Shown one piece after another: positions 16,065 through 24,203 of a DNA stretch of 64,000 nucleotides. A program made the translations under genes and the position numbers. A model generated the notes under the pieces. That model had not been told where the DNA came from. It did no database searches and saw only the letters and a list, made by a program, of their open reading frames with translations. Where the stretch lies: positions 17,523-81,522 of the forward strand of contig JBKQTE010000062.1 of the NCBI GenBank assembly GCA_052143315.1, in the 5' to 3' direction. This stretch comes from DASZIT01 sp052143315. GTDB lineage: Bacteria > Actinomycetota > Acidimicrobiia > Acidimicrobiales > RAAP-2. Positions within the stretch are counted from its first letter, which is position 1. Each line of letters opens with the position of its first letter.

Positions 16065-16586
16065 TCAGCCCGCCGGCGGTGTGCCCGGGGACCCGACCGT
16101 CCCACTGCCGGCCGGCGGCTTCCCGCCCGGCCCCCGGCCGCTGCTGCCGGTGCCGGTCGGCATGCCGACCAGCACCGTGGTGGCCGTCACCGTGTCGGAG
16201 ACCTCAGTCCCCACCACCGCCACCGGTTCGCCGACGGTGACGTCGGCCAGAGAGGGAGCGGTGATCTTGGGGTCGACGTAGGTGGTGGTGGAGCTCACGT
16301 CCACGGTGACGGTGGTCTCGTCCCGGGAGAGCAGCGTGAAGGTGCCGGTCCCGACCGTCTCGACGGTCCCGGCGGCGGTCGGCGGCGAGCCGACATCCGG
16401 CGGTCGACCCACGGCGTGGGGCGGAGCGTTCCCGCTCGGAGTGGTGGTCGCCCCGGCGGTGCCGGCCACCCCCAGGGCCAGCCCCGCCACCGCGGTGGAG
16501 GCGACGGCCAGCCGGGTGCCCCTCCCCCACCGGCGGCGACGTGGGTGGGCAAAGGGGCTGTCAGGTCGGTGATCGTTGGTATGCAC
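16065..16586 (-). CDS. Secreted or anchored protein with DUF5666-like beta domain
   Basis: 173 residues from GTG 16586, which has AGGAGGAACC just upstream. An Arg-rich start and a hydrophobic stretch (LAVASTAVAGLALGVAGTAGA, about residues 24-44) form a signal peptide. The mature part carries the pattern GTVETVGTGTFTLLSRDETTVTVDVSSTTTYVD, typical of the small beta-barrel DUF5666 domain, followed by a Gly/Pro-rich tail. Probably a cell-surface or secreted binding protein; the ligand is unknown. Confidence 0.7.
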   Translation of the reverse strand: MHTNDHRPDSPFAHPRRRRWGRGTRLAVASTAVAGLALGVAGTAGATTTPSGNAPPHAVGRPPDVGSPPTAAGTVETVGTGTFTLLSRDETTVTVDVSSTTTYVDPKITAPSLADVTVGEPVAVVGTEVSDTVTATTVLVGMPTGTGSSGRGPGGKPPAGSGTVGSPGTPPAG

Positions 16587-16717
16587 GGTTCCTCCTCGAT
16601 TGTCGGTACGTCTTGGTGGTGCCCACTCTCCGCCCCCCGTCTGGGAGCCACCTGTCACCCGGGCGGGAGCCGGGTGTGCATCCCGTAGGCCGATCCGGGA
16701 CGACCCATACTGGGGGC

Positions 16718-17512
16718 ATGACGAAACGGGAGAGCCCTCGAAGCTGGCTGTGCGACATGGACGGCGTGCTCGTCCACGAGGGTGTGATGGTCCCCGGTGC
16801 CGACCGGTTCCTCACCGCCCTCAGCGACGGAGGGCGCAGCTTCCTCGTCCTCACCAACAACTCGATGTACACCCCCCGGGACCTGGCCGCCCGTCTGGCC
16901 GTCGCCGGCCTGTCCATCCCTGTCGGCTCCCTGTGGACCTCAGCCCTCGCCACCGCCCGCTTCCTCGACAGCCAGCGGCCCGGCGGCACCGCCTACGTCA
17001 TCGGCGAGGCGGGACTGACCACCGCCCTCCACGACATCGGCTACGTGCTCACCGACCGCCGGCCCGACTACGTGGTCCTCGGCGAGACCCGGACCTACAG
17101 CTTTCCGGCCATCACCTCGGCCATCCGACTGGTGGCCGCCGGGGCGCGGTTCATCGCCACCAATCCCGACCCGACCGGGCCGTCACCCGATGGCCTGCTC
17201 CCGGCGTGCGGCTCGGTGGCCGCCCTGATCACCCACGCCACCGGGGTCGATCCCTACTTCGTGGGGAAGCCCAACCCGCTCATGGTCCGGGAGGGACTCA
17301 ACACGCTCGGGGCCCACTCGGAGACCACGGTGATGGTGGGCGACCGTATGGACACCGACATGGTGGCCGGCATCGAGGCCGGCCTCGAGACCATCCTGGT
17401 GCTGTCGGGGATGACCACGGCCGCCGAGGTCGACCGGTTCCCGTACCGGCCGTCACGGATCGTGGAGTCGGTCGCCGACCTGATCGACGAGGTCAGCCGC
17501 CCGACGGGCTGA
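16718..17512 (+). CDS. HAD-IIA family phosphatase (NagD-like)
   Basis: 264 residues from ATG 16718. Motif I is DMDGVLVHEG with the catalytic Asp pair at residues 13 and 15, motif II is in VLTNNSMYTPRDL, the Lys/cap region is FVGKPNPLM, and motif IV is MVGDRMDTDMVAG. NagD/p-nitrophenylphosphatase types remove phosphate from nucleotides or small sugar phosphates in the cytoplasm; the true substrate is unknown. The end overlaps the convergent 62-residue gene by 20 bp. Confidence 0.88.
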   Translation: MTKRESPRSWLCDMDGVLVHEGVMVPGADRFLTALSDGGRSFLVLTNNSMYTPRDLAARLAVAGLSIPVGSLWTSALATARFLDSQRPGGTAYVIGEAGLTTALHDIGYVLTDRRPDYVVLGETRTYSFPAITSAIRLVAAGARFIATNPDPTGPSPDGLLPACGSVAALITHATGVDPYFVGKPNPLMVREGLNTLGAHSETTVMVGDRMDTDMVAGIEAGLETILVLSGMTTAAEVDRFPYRPSRIVESVADLIDEVSRPTG

Positions 17513-17681
17513 CGCTCTCCCGCCGCAGCACCAGGTAGACGTTGTCGTCGACGACGAACGAGTTGACCAGCTCGAAACCCTCGGCACTGGCGGTGTCGAG
17601 CTCCGTCTCGAGGGCGGCCCGAGGCTCGGCGACCACCAGGCGACCGCCGTGGACACGGAGCACTCGGTGCGCGGTCACCAT
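17493..17681 (-). CDS. Small hypothetical protein (62 residues)
   Basis: Begins MVTAHRVLRVHGGRLVVAEP and contains EGFELVNSFVVDDNVYLVLRRE, a pattern like small DUF4177-type beta proteins (DGWELVN...). It is convergent with the HAD phosphatase gene and overlaps its end by 20 bp. It has no membrane segment. Real gene status is probable from its protein-like composition, but the function is unknown. Confidence 0.5.
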   Translation of the reverse strand: MVTAHRVLRVHGGRLVVAEPRAALETELDTASAEGFELVNSFVVDDNVYLVLRRESVSPSGG

Positions 17682-17728
17682 TGGCGCAGGCTATCCCGGC
17701 CGCCGGGTGGGCCCGGCCGCCACACCGC

Positions 17729-18526
17729 TCAGCCCAGGAGGCCGGTCTGGCGCGGACCCTCGAACGGGTCGGGTACCGGTGGCCGGGAGCGGATGTACCA
17801 CTCCCGCCCCCACACCTCGACGAAGACCTCGTCCGGCATGGACAGGAAGAAGCTCGTCTCGCCGATCTGGCTGGCATGAGCCCGCATGGCCTGCCGCTTG
17901 GCGTCGATCCACCGGGTGACGTCCACCTCGGTGGAGATGCGCGAGCCGGGCTCGCCCATCGTCTCCATGCCCGCCGCCATCTCCTCGGACGGGGCCCAGG
18001 ACGAGTCGTCCGCCAGGGCCCGCAGGGACTGGAGGTAGTCGCGGTCCATGGTGGCCATGAAGATCCCCGGGGTCCCGGCCAGCTCGCCGGCCCGGAGCCC
18101 CACCCGGTGCACCTGGACGTGGTCGGGGTGGCCATAGCCGCCGTGCTCGTCGTAGGCCACCACCACATCGGCCGCCTCGTCCTCGAGAATGGCGGCCAGT
18201 CGGTCGGCCGCCTCGTCGACGTCGGCCATGGCGAAACACCCCGGACGGGTGTTGGCGGGCTCCCCCTCCATCCCCGAGTCGAGGTAGCCGAGGAACTCGT
18301 GGCGGGCGACGCCGAGGATGCGGGCGGCCTCGCCGAGCTCCACGGCCCGGCGGGCGGCCAGCGTCTCGCCCTCGGCGAGCAGGCCTTCGGGGACCTCGCC
18401 CAGCTCGCCGCCGGTGGCGGTGACCAGCACCACCCGGTGGCCGTCGGCGGCCAGGCCGGCCATGGTGCCGGCGGTGGCGATGGCCTCGTCGTCGGGGTGG
18501 GCATGGAGGAAGACCACGGTCGACAT
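17729..18526 (-). CDS. PIG-L (LmbE) family deacetylase
   Basis: 265 residues. The zinc motif AHPDDE lies at residues 9-14 and the second histidine region is GYGHPDHVQVH near residue 130. The order (VTATGGELGE, then YLDSGM) resembles the mycothiol enzymes MshB and Mca, which hydrolyse N-acetyl or amide bonds on GlcN-inositol sugars. A separate, better Mca match exists in the window at 27.7-28.6 kb, so this could be an MshB-type or a paralogous detoxifying enzyme. Cytoplasmic. Confidence 0.8.
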   Translation of the reverse strand: MSTVVFLHAHPDDEAIATAGTMAGLAADGHRVVLVTATGGELGEVPEGLLAEGETLAARRAVELGEAARILGVARHEFLGYLDSGMEGEPANTRPGCFAMADVDEAADRLAAILEDEAADVVVAYDEHGGYGHPDHVQVHRVGLRAGELAGTPGIFMATMDRDYLQSLRALADDSSWAPSEEMAAGMETMGEPGSRISTEVDVTRWIDAKRQAMRAHASQIGETSFFLSMPDEVFVEVWGREWYIRSRPPVPDPFEGPRQTGLLG

Positions 18527-18570
18527 GGGCGAGAGGCTAGCGCCGGTCCTGTCGGCCCCCGGCTGGACGG

Positions 18571-18903
18571 CTAGTCGAGCGGTAGTTGGGGTGCGTCGGC
18601 CAGGGACAGCTGACCGGCGGCCACGGTGCCGTCCCGGCCACGCCTGGCCGTCGCCGGGTAGATCCGCCCCGGATCGAAGGACCGCACCGTCCGGTCCCCG
18701 GGCCGGCCGCCCACCACCTCGATCGACTCGGCACCGTTCCGCTCGTTGCGGACGTGGGCGAGGAACTCCCAGGTGGCGGACCGCTCGCGCAGCCCGGCGA
18801 CGACCACCGGATCGCCGGCCCGCAGCCCGTGCCAGGCCGTCGACCGGTGGAGGTGGGCGGCCGCGTCGGCGGCGGCCGACGACGCGGGCCGGCGACGGGC
18901 CAC
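18571..18903 (-). CDS. Hypothetical protein (110 residues)
   Basis: Starts at GTG 18903, five bases after the DedA stop, so it is likely co-transcribed with DedA. The chain begins VARRRPASSAAAD and contains LRAGDPVVVAGLRERSATWEFLAHVRNERNGAES, then VRSFDPGRIYPA, suggesting a small beta-rich soluble domain. I do not recognise the family. It is convergent with nothing close; the PIG-L gene starts 44 bp further on the same strand. Confidence 0.55.
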   Translation of the reverse strand: MARRRPASSAAADAAAHLHRSTAWHGLRAGDPVVVAGLRERSATWEFLAHVRNERNGAESIEVVGGRPGDRTVRSFDPGRIYPATARRGRDGTVAAGQLSLADAPQLPLD

Positions 18904-18908
18904 CGACC

Positions 18909-19541
18909 CTACCGGCGCTTCCGGTGGGCCGGGCCGTCCCCCCGCTCGTGGCGGACCACCCGGATCCGGTGGAGGAAGCCGAGCCCGAGGACCACCACGA
19001 AGAGGGCCGCCGCCACGTAGCCGGCGTAGGTGAAGCCCTTGAGCACGTGCTCGTAGCTGCTGCCCAGGCTGTCCCCCAGGCTGGCCAGCGCCGTGCACCA
19101 GACGGCGCACCCGATGACGGTGAAGATGACGAACTTGGCGACCGCCATCTCCCCCAGCCCGGCGGCCAGGGACACGAAGGAACGGAGCAGAGGGATGAAC
19201 CGGCCGAAGAGCACCACCGGCTCGCCCCGACGGGCGAACCAGGCGTCGGCCCGGTCGAGGTCCTTGTGGGTGAGCAGCACGTAGCGGCCCACGTGGTCGA
19301 CCAGGGGGCGGCCGCCGGCCCGACCGATGACGTAGCCGGCCAGCGACCCCAGCAGCTCGGCCGCCACCGCTACCACGATCACCGCCCACAGATGCAGAGG
19401 ATGCACGTCGGAGATCTGGCCGCTGGCCAGCACACCGCCGTAGATGAGGGCCACCTCCGCTCCCACCGGAAGGCCCATGGCCGAGACGAAGCTCAGGACG
19501 AAGATGGCGAGGTAGCTCCAGCTCTGCAGGAAATGGTCCAT
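18909..19541 (-). CDS. DedA family membrane protein
   Basis: 210 residues with four to five membrane segments. FVSAMGLPVGAEVALIYGG at the N-terminus and FGRFIPLLRSFVSLAAGLGEM (residues about 112-135, with conserved Arg and Pro) are the DedA/SNARE-associated hallmark. DedA proteins are cytoplasmic membrane transporters or scramblases for undecaprenyl phosphate or phospholipids and support membrane homeostasis. A short unknown gene follows five bases downstream. Confidence 0.88.
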   Translation of the reverse strand: MDHFLQSWSYLAIFVLSFVSAMGLPVGAEVALIYGGVLASGQISDVHPLHLWAVIVVAVAAELLGSLAGYVIGRAGGRPLVDHVGRYVLLTHKDLDRADAWFARRGEPVVLFGRFIPLLRSFVSLAAGLGEMAVAKFVIFTVIGCAVWCTALASLGDSLGSSYEHVLKGFTYAGYVAAALFVVVLGLGFLHRIRVVRHERGDGPAHRKRR

Positions 19542-19631
19542 GAGGGCGTCAATCTACCCGGTGCCGGAGGCTCCGAGGCAGGCCGGCGCCGCCCCACCCC
19601 GGTCCTCCACGGCTCGGCTACCGTCGACCCC

Positions 19632-20537
19632 GTGACCGCCACCGACGACACCGGCAGCCCGGTCCGGGGACGCTGCGTCACCCCTGACGGGGTCGGCATC
19701 GCCACCTACGACTTCGGCGGGGACGGTCCCGACCTGCTGCTGGTCCACGCCACCGGATTCTGCGCCACCGTGCTCGGGCCGGTGGCCCGGGCACTGGCCG
19801 GCGACTTCCACTGCTGGGCGCTCGACCTCCGGGCCCACGGCCACTCGGACCGCCCCGCCGACGGGGACTTCGCCTGGTCGGGGTTCGCCACCGACGTGCT
19901 CACCGTCGTCGGCCATCTCGGGCTCGACCACCCGCTGGGCTTCGGGCACTCGTGCGGGGGGGCGTCGCTCCTGCTGGCCGAGGAGCGGCGGCCGGGCACC
20001 TTCGCCGCGCTCCACGCCTTCGAGCCGGTCGTCCTCCCGGCACCACCGATGGCGCCGTCGCTGGAGGACAACCCGCTGTCCACCGGAGCCTTGCGGCGGC
20101 GGGAGTCGTTCCCCTCCAGGACGGACGCCTTCCTCAACTTCTCGTCGAAACCCCCGTTCCGCGACCTCGACCCCGAGGCGATCCGCTCCTACGTCGAGGA
20201 CGGCTTCGAGACGGTACCGGGCCCGGAGGGTGGTGACGGCGAGGCCGTCCGGCTCAGGTGCCGGCGTGAGGACGAGGCGCAGATCTACGCCCACGGCGTC
20301 TCCCACGACGCCTTCCTCGCCCTCGGCCGCGTGGCCTGCCACGTGACCCTCGCCTGCGGCGAGCACACCGACGCCTTCGGGCCGGCCTTCCTGGAGGCGG
20401 ACGCCGAGCGCCTGACGTCCTCCACCGTGGAGATCCTGCCCGGCGTCGGCCACTTCGGTCCACTGGAGCGCCCACGGGAGATGGCCGGCTCCATCGCCCG
20501 GGCGTTCCGTCCGGCCGGTGGCACACCCTGGTCGTAA
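19632..20537 (+). CDS. Alpha/beta hydrolase
   Basis: 301 residues from GTG 19632; the open frame continues far upstream but overlaps the opposite-strand DedA and PIG-L genes. The oxyanion region is LLLVHATGFCATV, the nucleophile elbow is GFGHSCGG (Ser near residue 104), and the catalytic His is in GVGHFGPLERP near the end. Soluble esterase, lipase or epoxide-hydrolase type; substrate unknown. The next gene starts 10 bp after its stop. Confidence 0.85.
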   Translation: MTATDDTGSPVRGRCVTPDGVGIATYDFGGDGPDLLLVHATGFCATVLGPVARALAGDFHCWALDLRAHGHSDRPADGDFAWSGFATDVLTVVGHLGLDHPLGFGHSCGGASLLLAEERRPGTFAALHAFEPVVLPAPPMAPSLEDNPLSTGALRRRESFPSRTDAFLNFSSKPPFRDLDPEAIRSYVEDGFETVPGPEGGDGEAVRLRCRREDEAQIYAHGVSHDAFLALGRVACHVTLACGEHTDAFGPAFLEADAERLTSSTVEILPGVGHFGPLERPREMAGSIARAFRPAGGTPWS

Positions 20538-20547
20538 CCTGTCGCCC

Positions 20548-21375
20548 ATGCCCCTTGCCCCACCTCGGTCGCTCTCCCCGTCCAAGGTGACGGCGTTCCG
20601 CGACTGCGCCCTGGCCTTCCGCTTCACCGCCATCGAGGGCCTGGCCGACGCCCCCACCATCTGGACGGTCAAGGGCACCCTGGTCCACACCGCCCTCGAG
20701 CGCCTGTTCTGGCGTCACCAGCCGGGCCGGCGCACCCGGGCGGCGGCATCGGCCGAGCTGGCGGTGGCCTGGGACGAGCTGCAGACCGATCCCGACTTCC
20801 TCGGGCTCCACCTGTCCGAACCGGAGACCTCGGACCTCCTGACGGACGCCGAGGTCCTGGTGGCGAACTACTTCCGCCTCGAGGATCCCGACCAGGTCAC
20901 CCCGGTGGGCATCGAGGTGACCCTCGAGGCCCGCCTCGGCGACCTGCGGCTCCGGGGGATCATCGACCGGCTCGACCGCACGCCCGACGGAGGGCTGGTG
21001 GTCGTCGACTACAAGACCGGGCGGGCGCCTCCGGCCGCCTTCGAACAGGCCAAGCTGATCGGGGTGCAGATCTACGCCCTCCTGTGCCGCGAGGTGCTCG
21101 GCCAGCGGCCGGTGGAGGTGCGGCTCCTCCACCTCAAGGAGCCCACCGTCATCACCGCCCAGCCGTCGGAGCAGGCGCTCCGGGGCCAGCGCCAGAAGGC
21201 GCTGGCGGTGTGGTCGGCCATCGAGCGGGCCTGCGACGCCGAGGACTTCCGGCCCCGGACCTCGCCACTGTGCAACTACTGCCGGTTCAAGCCCTACTGC
21301 CCCGCCTACGGCGGCAACCCGGCGGACGCCGCCCCGGCCCTGGCGGCCATGTCGGTCGCCGAAGGGGCGGCGTGA
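20548..21375 (+). CDS. PD-(D/E)XK nuclease, RecB/Cas4-like with Fe-S cysteines
   Basis: 275 residues from ATG 20548; an in-frame GTG at 20518 would overlap the preceding gene. SPSKVTAFRDCALAFRF at the start and the nuclease motif GLVVVDYKTGR (residues about 150-160) mark a RecB-type nuclease domain. An N-terminal Cys plus CNYCRFKPYC near the C-terminus give the four cysteines of the AddB/Cas4 iron-sulfur fold. It probably processes DNA ends in repair. There is no CRISPR array or helicase gene beside it, so it looks like a stand-alone repair nuclease. The stop overlaps the next start by 4 bp. Confidence 0.85.
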   Translation: MPLAPPRSLSPSKVTAFRDCALAFRFTAIEGLADAPTIWTVKGTLVHTALERLFWRHQPGRRTRAAASAELAVAWDELQTDPDFLGLHLSEPETSDLLTDAEVLVANYFRLEDPDQVTPVGIEVTLEARLGDLRLRGIIDRLDRTPDGGLVVVDYKTGRAPPAAFEQAKLIGVQIYALLCREVLGQRPVEVRLLHLKEPTVITAQPSEQALRGQRQKALAVWSAIERACDAEDFRPRTSPLCNYCRFKPYCPAYGGNPADAAPALAAMSVAEGAA

Positions 21376-21977
21376 CCCCGTCCAGTGAGGCGACCGACGC
21401 CCCACGACCCCGGCGGGTGGGCCCGGTCGATCTCGGCTCGCTGGGCCTCAACGACCTGGTCACGCTCCTCGACGACCGGGTGGACTCGTGGTTCGAGCCG
21501 CTCCGCGGGAACCAGGTCGCCGATGCCGCCGCCCGGGTCGTCTCCGGCCTCGGGGACCGGGGCCTGCTGTGGGCGGCCTCCACGGCCTGGCGGGCCAGGC
21601 GGCCGGGTGAGCGGCGCACCAGAGCGGTACGGGCGCTGGCCGTCGCCGGGGTAGAGTCGAGCCTGGTCAACGCCGCCCTCAAGGGCGTGATCGGGCGCCC
21701 CCGACCCGACCCCGCCGACCTGCGGCTCGGAAGCAACGTGGTGCCACTCCGCCGACCCACCACCACCAGCTTCCCGAGCGGCCACACCCTCGCCGCCTTC
21801 TGCGCCGCCACGGTGCTCTCGGAGCGGGACGACCCGGCGGGCAGTGCCCTGCTGTTCGCCTGCGCCGGCCTCATCGGCATCAGCCGCATCCACCTGCGGG
21901 CCCACCACACCTCCGACGTCCTCGGGGGGATGGTGATCGGCACGGCGCTGGGAGTGCTCGGCCGCAGACTGGTCTGA
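21372..21977 (+). CDS. PAP2-family phosphatase
   Basis: 201 residues from GTG 21372, overlapping the nuclease stop (GTGA). The three PAP2 blocks are present: KGVIGRPRP, then TSFPSGHTLAAF, then SRIHLRAHHTSDV, with the catalytic His in the last two. Such enzymes dephosphorylate lipid phosphates (phosphatidic acid, undecaprenyl diphosphate). The hydrophobic stretches are weak, with perhaps two or three membrane segments in the second half, so the topology is unclear. The N-terminal 60 residues are polar. Confidence 0.82.
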   Translation: MTPSSEATDAPRPRRVGPVDLGSLGLNDLVTLLDDRVDSWFEPLRGNQVADAAARVVSGLGDRGLLWAASTAWRARRPGERRTRAVRALAVAGVESSLVNAALKGVIGRPRPDPADLRLGSNVVPLRRPTTTSFPSGHTLAAFCAATVLSERDDPAGSALLFACAGLIGISRIHLRAHHTSDVLGGMVIGTALGVLGRRLV

Positions 21978-22024
21978 CGGCTCCCCGACGGAATGCCGCG
22001 CGGCGGCGCGGGGTTGTGCACTCC

Positions 22025-22633
22025 ATGACCTCCGTACCGTCGTTCTCCGTCACCTGGGACTACAGGTGCCCGTTCGCCCGCAACGCCCACGAGCACCTCA
22101 TCGAGGGGCTGGAAGGCGGGGCGGAGTGGGACGTGACCTTCGTGCCCTTCTTCCTCGACCAGTCGCATATCGAGGAGGGAGAGGACGCGGCCTGGGACCG
22201 ACCGGCCAGCACCCCCCATCTCCTGTCGCTCGAGGCGGGCATCGTGGTCCGCGACCGATTCCCCGAGCACTTCCTGGCCGTCCACCGCTCGTTGTTCTCG
22301 GTCCGCCACGACCAGGGCGGCGATCTCCGCGACCCTCGGGTGGTGGCGGCGGCCCTCGAGCGGGCCGGGGCCGATGCCACCGCGGTGCTCGCCGAGGTGG
22401 AGGCCGGGTGGCCCCGCAAGGTGGTCCGCACCGAGCACGATCAGGTCGTCCACGACCTGGACGTCTTCGGCGTGCCGACCTTCATCGTCGGCGACCACGC
22501 CGTCTTCGTCCGACTGATGTCCCGGCCCGGGGGCGACGGTGCCCTGGCCCGCCGCACCATCGACGGGGTCGTCACCCAGATCGTCGACCGTCCGGAGATC
22601 AACGAGTTCAAGCACACCCGCGTGCCCCGGTAG
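22025..22633 (+). CDS. DsbA-family thioredoxin-fold protein (FrnE/HCCA isomerase-like)
   Basis: 202 residues from ATG 22025; GTG 22016 would add three residues. The opening FSVTWDYRCPFARNAHEHL places a single Cys in the position of the DsbA active site (no CxxC), and DVFGVPTFIVGDHAVF is the cis-Pro loop. The architecture matches DsbA-like/2-hydroxychromene-2-carboxylate isomerase proteins, which use glutathione or other thiols. There is no signal peptide, so it acts in the cytoplasm. Mycothiol would be the natural low-molecular thiol in this type of bacterium, which is an inference. Confidence 0.78.
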   Translation: MTSVPSFSVTWDYRCPFARNAHEHLIEGLEGGAEWDVTFVPFFLDQSHIEEGEDAAWDRPASTPHLLSLEAGIVVRDRFPEHFLAVHRSLFSVRHDQGGDLRDPRVVAAALERAGADATAVLAEVEAGWPRKVVRTEHDQVVHDLDVFGVPTFIVGDHAVFVRLMSRPGGDGALARRTIDGVVTQIVDRPEINEFKHTRVPR

Positions 22634-22663
22634 GGACACGGGCGGCCCAGCCGCTCAGGCGGC

Positions 22664-23569
22664 TCAGCTGCCGACCAGACCGGCCAGCACCCCCACCGTC
22701 GCCCGGATCTCCTCGGCGGTGCCGAACGGCGCCCCGCAGAAGTCGGTACAGCCGATCTCCGCCAGCCGGCGCACCTGGGCCTCGACCTCGGAGGCGGTGC
22801 CGACGACGGCGACGTCGGCCGGCCCCGACGCTCCCTCTCGGTCCAGCATGGCCCGGTAGGAGGGCAGTTGGCCGTAGATGGAGAAGACGGCGGCGGCCTT
22901 CTCCCGGGCGGCGGCGGCGTCGGAGGTGACGCAGGTCGGAAGCCCCACGCCGACCTGGGGCACCGGACGACCGGCGGCGGCAGCAGCCTCCCGGATGGTC
23001 GGCACGATGTGCGACTCGATGGTCTCGGGCCCGGTCATCCAGGTGATGGTGCCCGATGCCAGGCGGGCGGCGATCCCCAGCATGGTGGAGCCGAGGGCCG
23101 CCACCAGCACCGGCGGGGCCGGAGCGTCGATGCCCAGCGGGCCGAAGGTCGACGCCTTCATGGTCTCGCCGGTGAAGGCCACCTGCTCCCCCTCGAGCGC
23201 CGGCACCAGAATCGACAGGTACTCGCGCATGTGGCGGGCCGGCTTCTCGAAGGACATGCCGAACACGTTCTCGATCACCACCTGGTGTGACAGCCCGATG
23301 CCCAGCGTCAGGCGGCCGCCGGTGGCCGCCTGGACGGTCAGTGCCTGGGAGGCCAGCATGACCGGGTTCCGCGGGTACGTCGGGACCACCGCCGTGCCCA
23401 GCCCGATACCGGGGACCTCTCGTCCGATCACGGCCAGGGCGGTCAAGGCGTCGTAGCCGAAGATCTGGGACGCCCAGGCCACCTCGATCCCGGCGGCGGC
23501 CAGCGAGGCGACCTGCCCGGCCAGCTCGTCGAACGGTCGGTCCACGTCGACCATCATCCCAATGCGCAC
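22664..23569 (-). CDS. LLM-class flavin/F420-dependent oxidoreductase
   Basis: 301 residues from GTG 23569, with GGAGGAGG seven bases upstream. The luciferase-like TIM barrel is seen in IGMMVDVDRPFDELAGQV, IGLGTAVVPTYPRNPVMLASQ and GGRLTLGIGLSHQVV. Members use FMN or coenzyme F420 for monooxygenation or hydride transfer. The F420 option is favoured because two more such genes and an F420-type PPOX gene lie in this window. It converges on the DsbA-like gene and diverges from purE. Confidence 0.85.
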   Translation of the reverse strand: MRIGMMVDVDRPFDELAGQVASLAAAGIEVAWASQIFGYDALTALAVIGREVPGIGLGTAVVPTYPRNPVMLASQALTVQAATGGRLTLGIGLSHQVVIENVFGMSFEKPARHMREYLSILVPALEGEQVAFTGETMKASTFGPLGIDAPAPPVLVAALGSTMLGIAARLASGTITWMTGPETIESHIVPTIREAAAAAGRPVPQVGVGLPTCVTSDAAAAREKAAAVFSIYGQLPSYRAMLDREGASGPADVAVVGTASEVEAQVRRLAEIGCTDFCGAPFGTAEEIRATVGVLAGLVGS

Positions 23570-23706
23570 GAAGCCTCCTCCCGGGCCGGCCGGGCCGGGT
23601 CCCGCGATGCCGTGGCTGAGGGCCACGCCGAGGCCAACCGTACCGCCCCGGCACCGGCCGGGCGGGCGGGCGTGACGGCGCCCGGCAGTTCGTGCAGACT
23701 GCACCC

Positions 23707-24198
23707 ATGTCCGTTGCCATCGTCATGGGAAGCTCATCCGACGCGTCGATCATGGACGACGCCGTCCAGATCCTCCGGTCCTTCGGGGTCCCGGTCGAGG
23801 TCCGGGTGATCTCCGCCCACCGCACCCCGGACGACGCCATCGAGTTCGCTCGCGGCGCCGCCGGCCGAGGCATCAAGGTGATCATCGCCGCCGCCGGCGG
23901 TGCCGCCCATCTGGCCGGGGTGCTGGCGGCCGCCACCCCGCTCCCGGTGATCGGGGTCCCGGTGGCGCTGGCCAACCTGGGCGGACTCGACTCGCTGCTG
24001 GCCATGGTCCAGATGCCCAAGGGCGTGCCGGTGGCGGTGGTGGCGGTGAACGGCGCCCGCAATGCCGGGCTGCTGGCGGTGCGGATCCTGGCCCTCGACG
24101 ACGAGCGGCTGGCCTCCGAGCAGGACCGCTTCCGCAAGGAGCTCGCCGACCAGGTCCGGGACCAGGACGCCGAGATCGTGGCCCGCTACACCGCCTGA
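23707..24198 (+). CDS. purE: N5-carboxyaminoimidazole ribonucleotide mutase PurE
   Basis: 163 residues. VAIVMGSSSDASIMDDA, VRVISAHRTPDDAIEF and IAAAGGAAHLAGVLAA are the PurE signature motifs; His in SAHR is the catalytic residue of class I enzymes. It converts N5-CAIR to CAIR in purine biosynthesis, in the cytoplasm. ATG 23707 is preferred over 23692 because family proteins begin just before the first strand. purK is not adjacent. It ends 5 bp before a convergent LLM gene. Confidence 0.95.
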   Translation: MSVAIVMGSSSDASIMDDAVQILRSFGVPVEVRVISAHRTPDDAIEFARGAAGRGIKVIIAAAGGAAHLAGVLAAATPLPVIGVPVALANLGGLDSLLAMVQMPKGVPVAVVAVNGARNAGLLAVRILALDDERLASEQDRFRKELADQVRDQDAEIVARYTA

Positions 24199-24203
24199 GC
24201 GGT

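Noticed and set aside
20548..21375. CRISPR-Cas locus suggested by Cas4-like nuclease
   Set aside because: No repeat-spacer array or other cas gene in the window.
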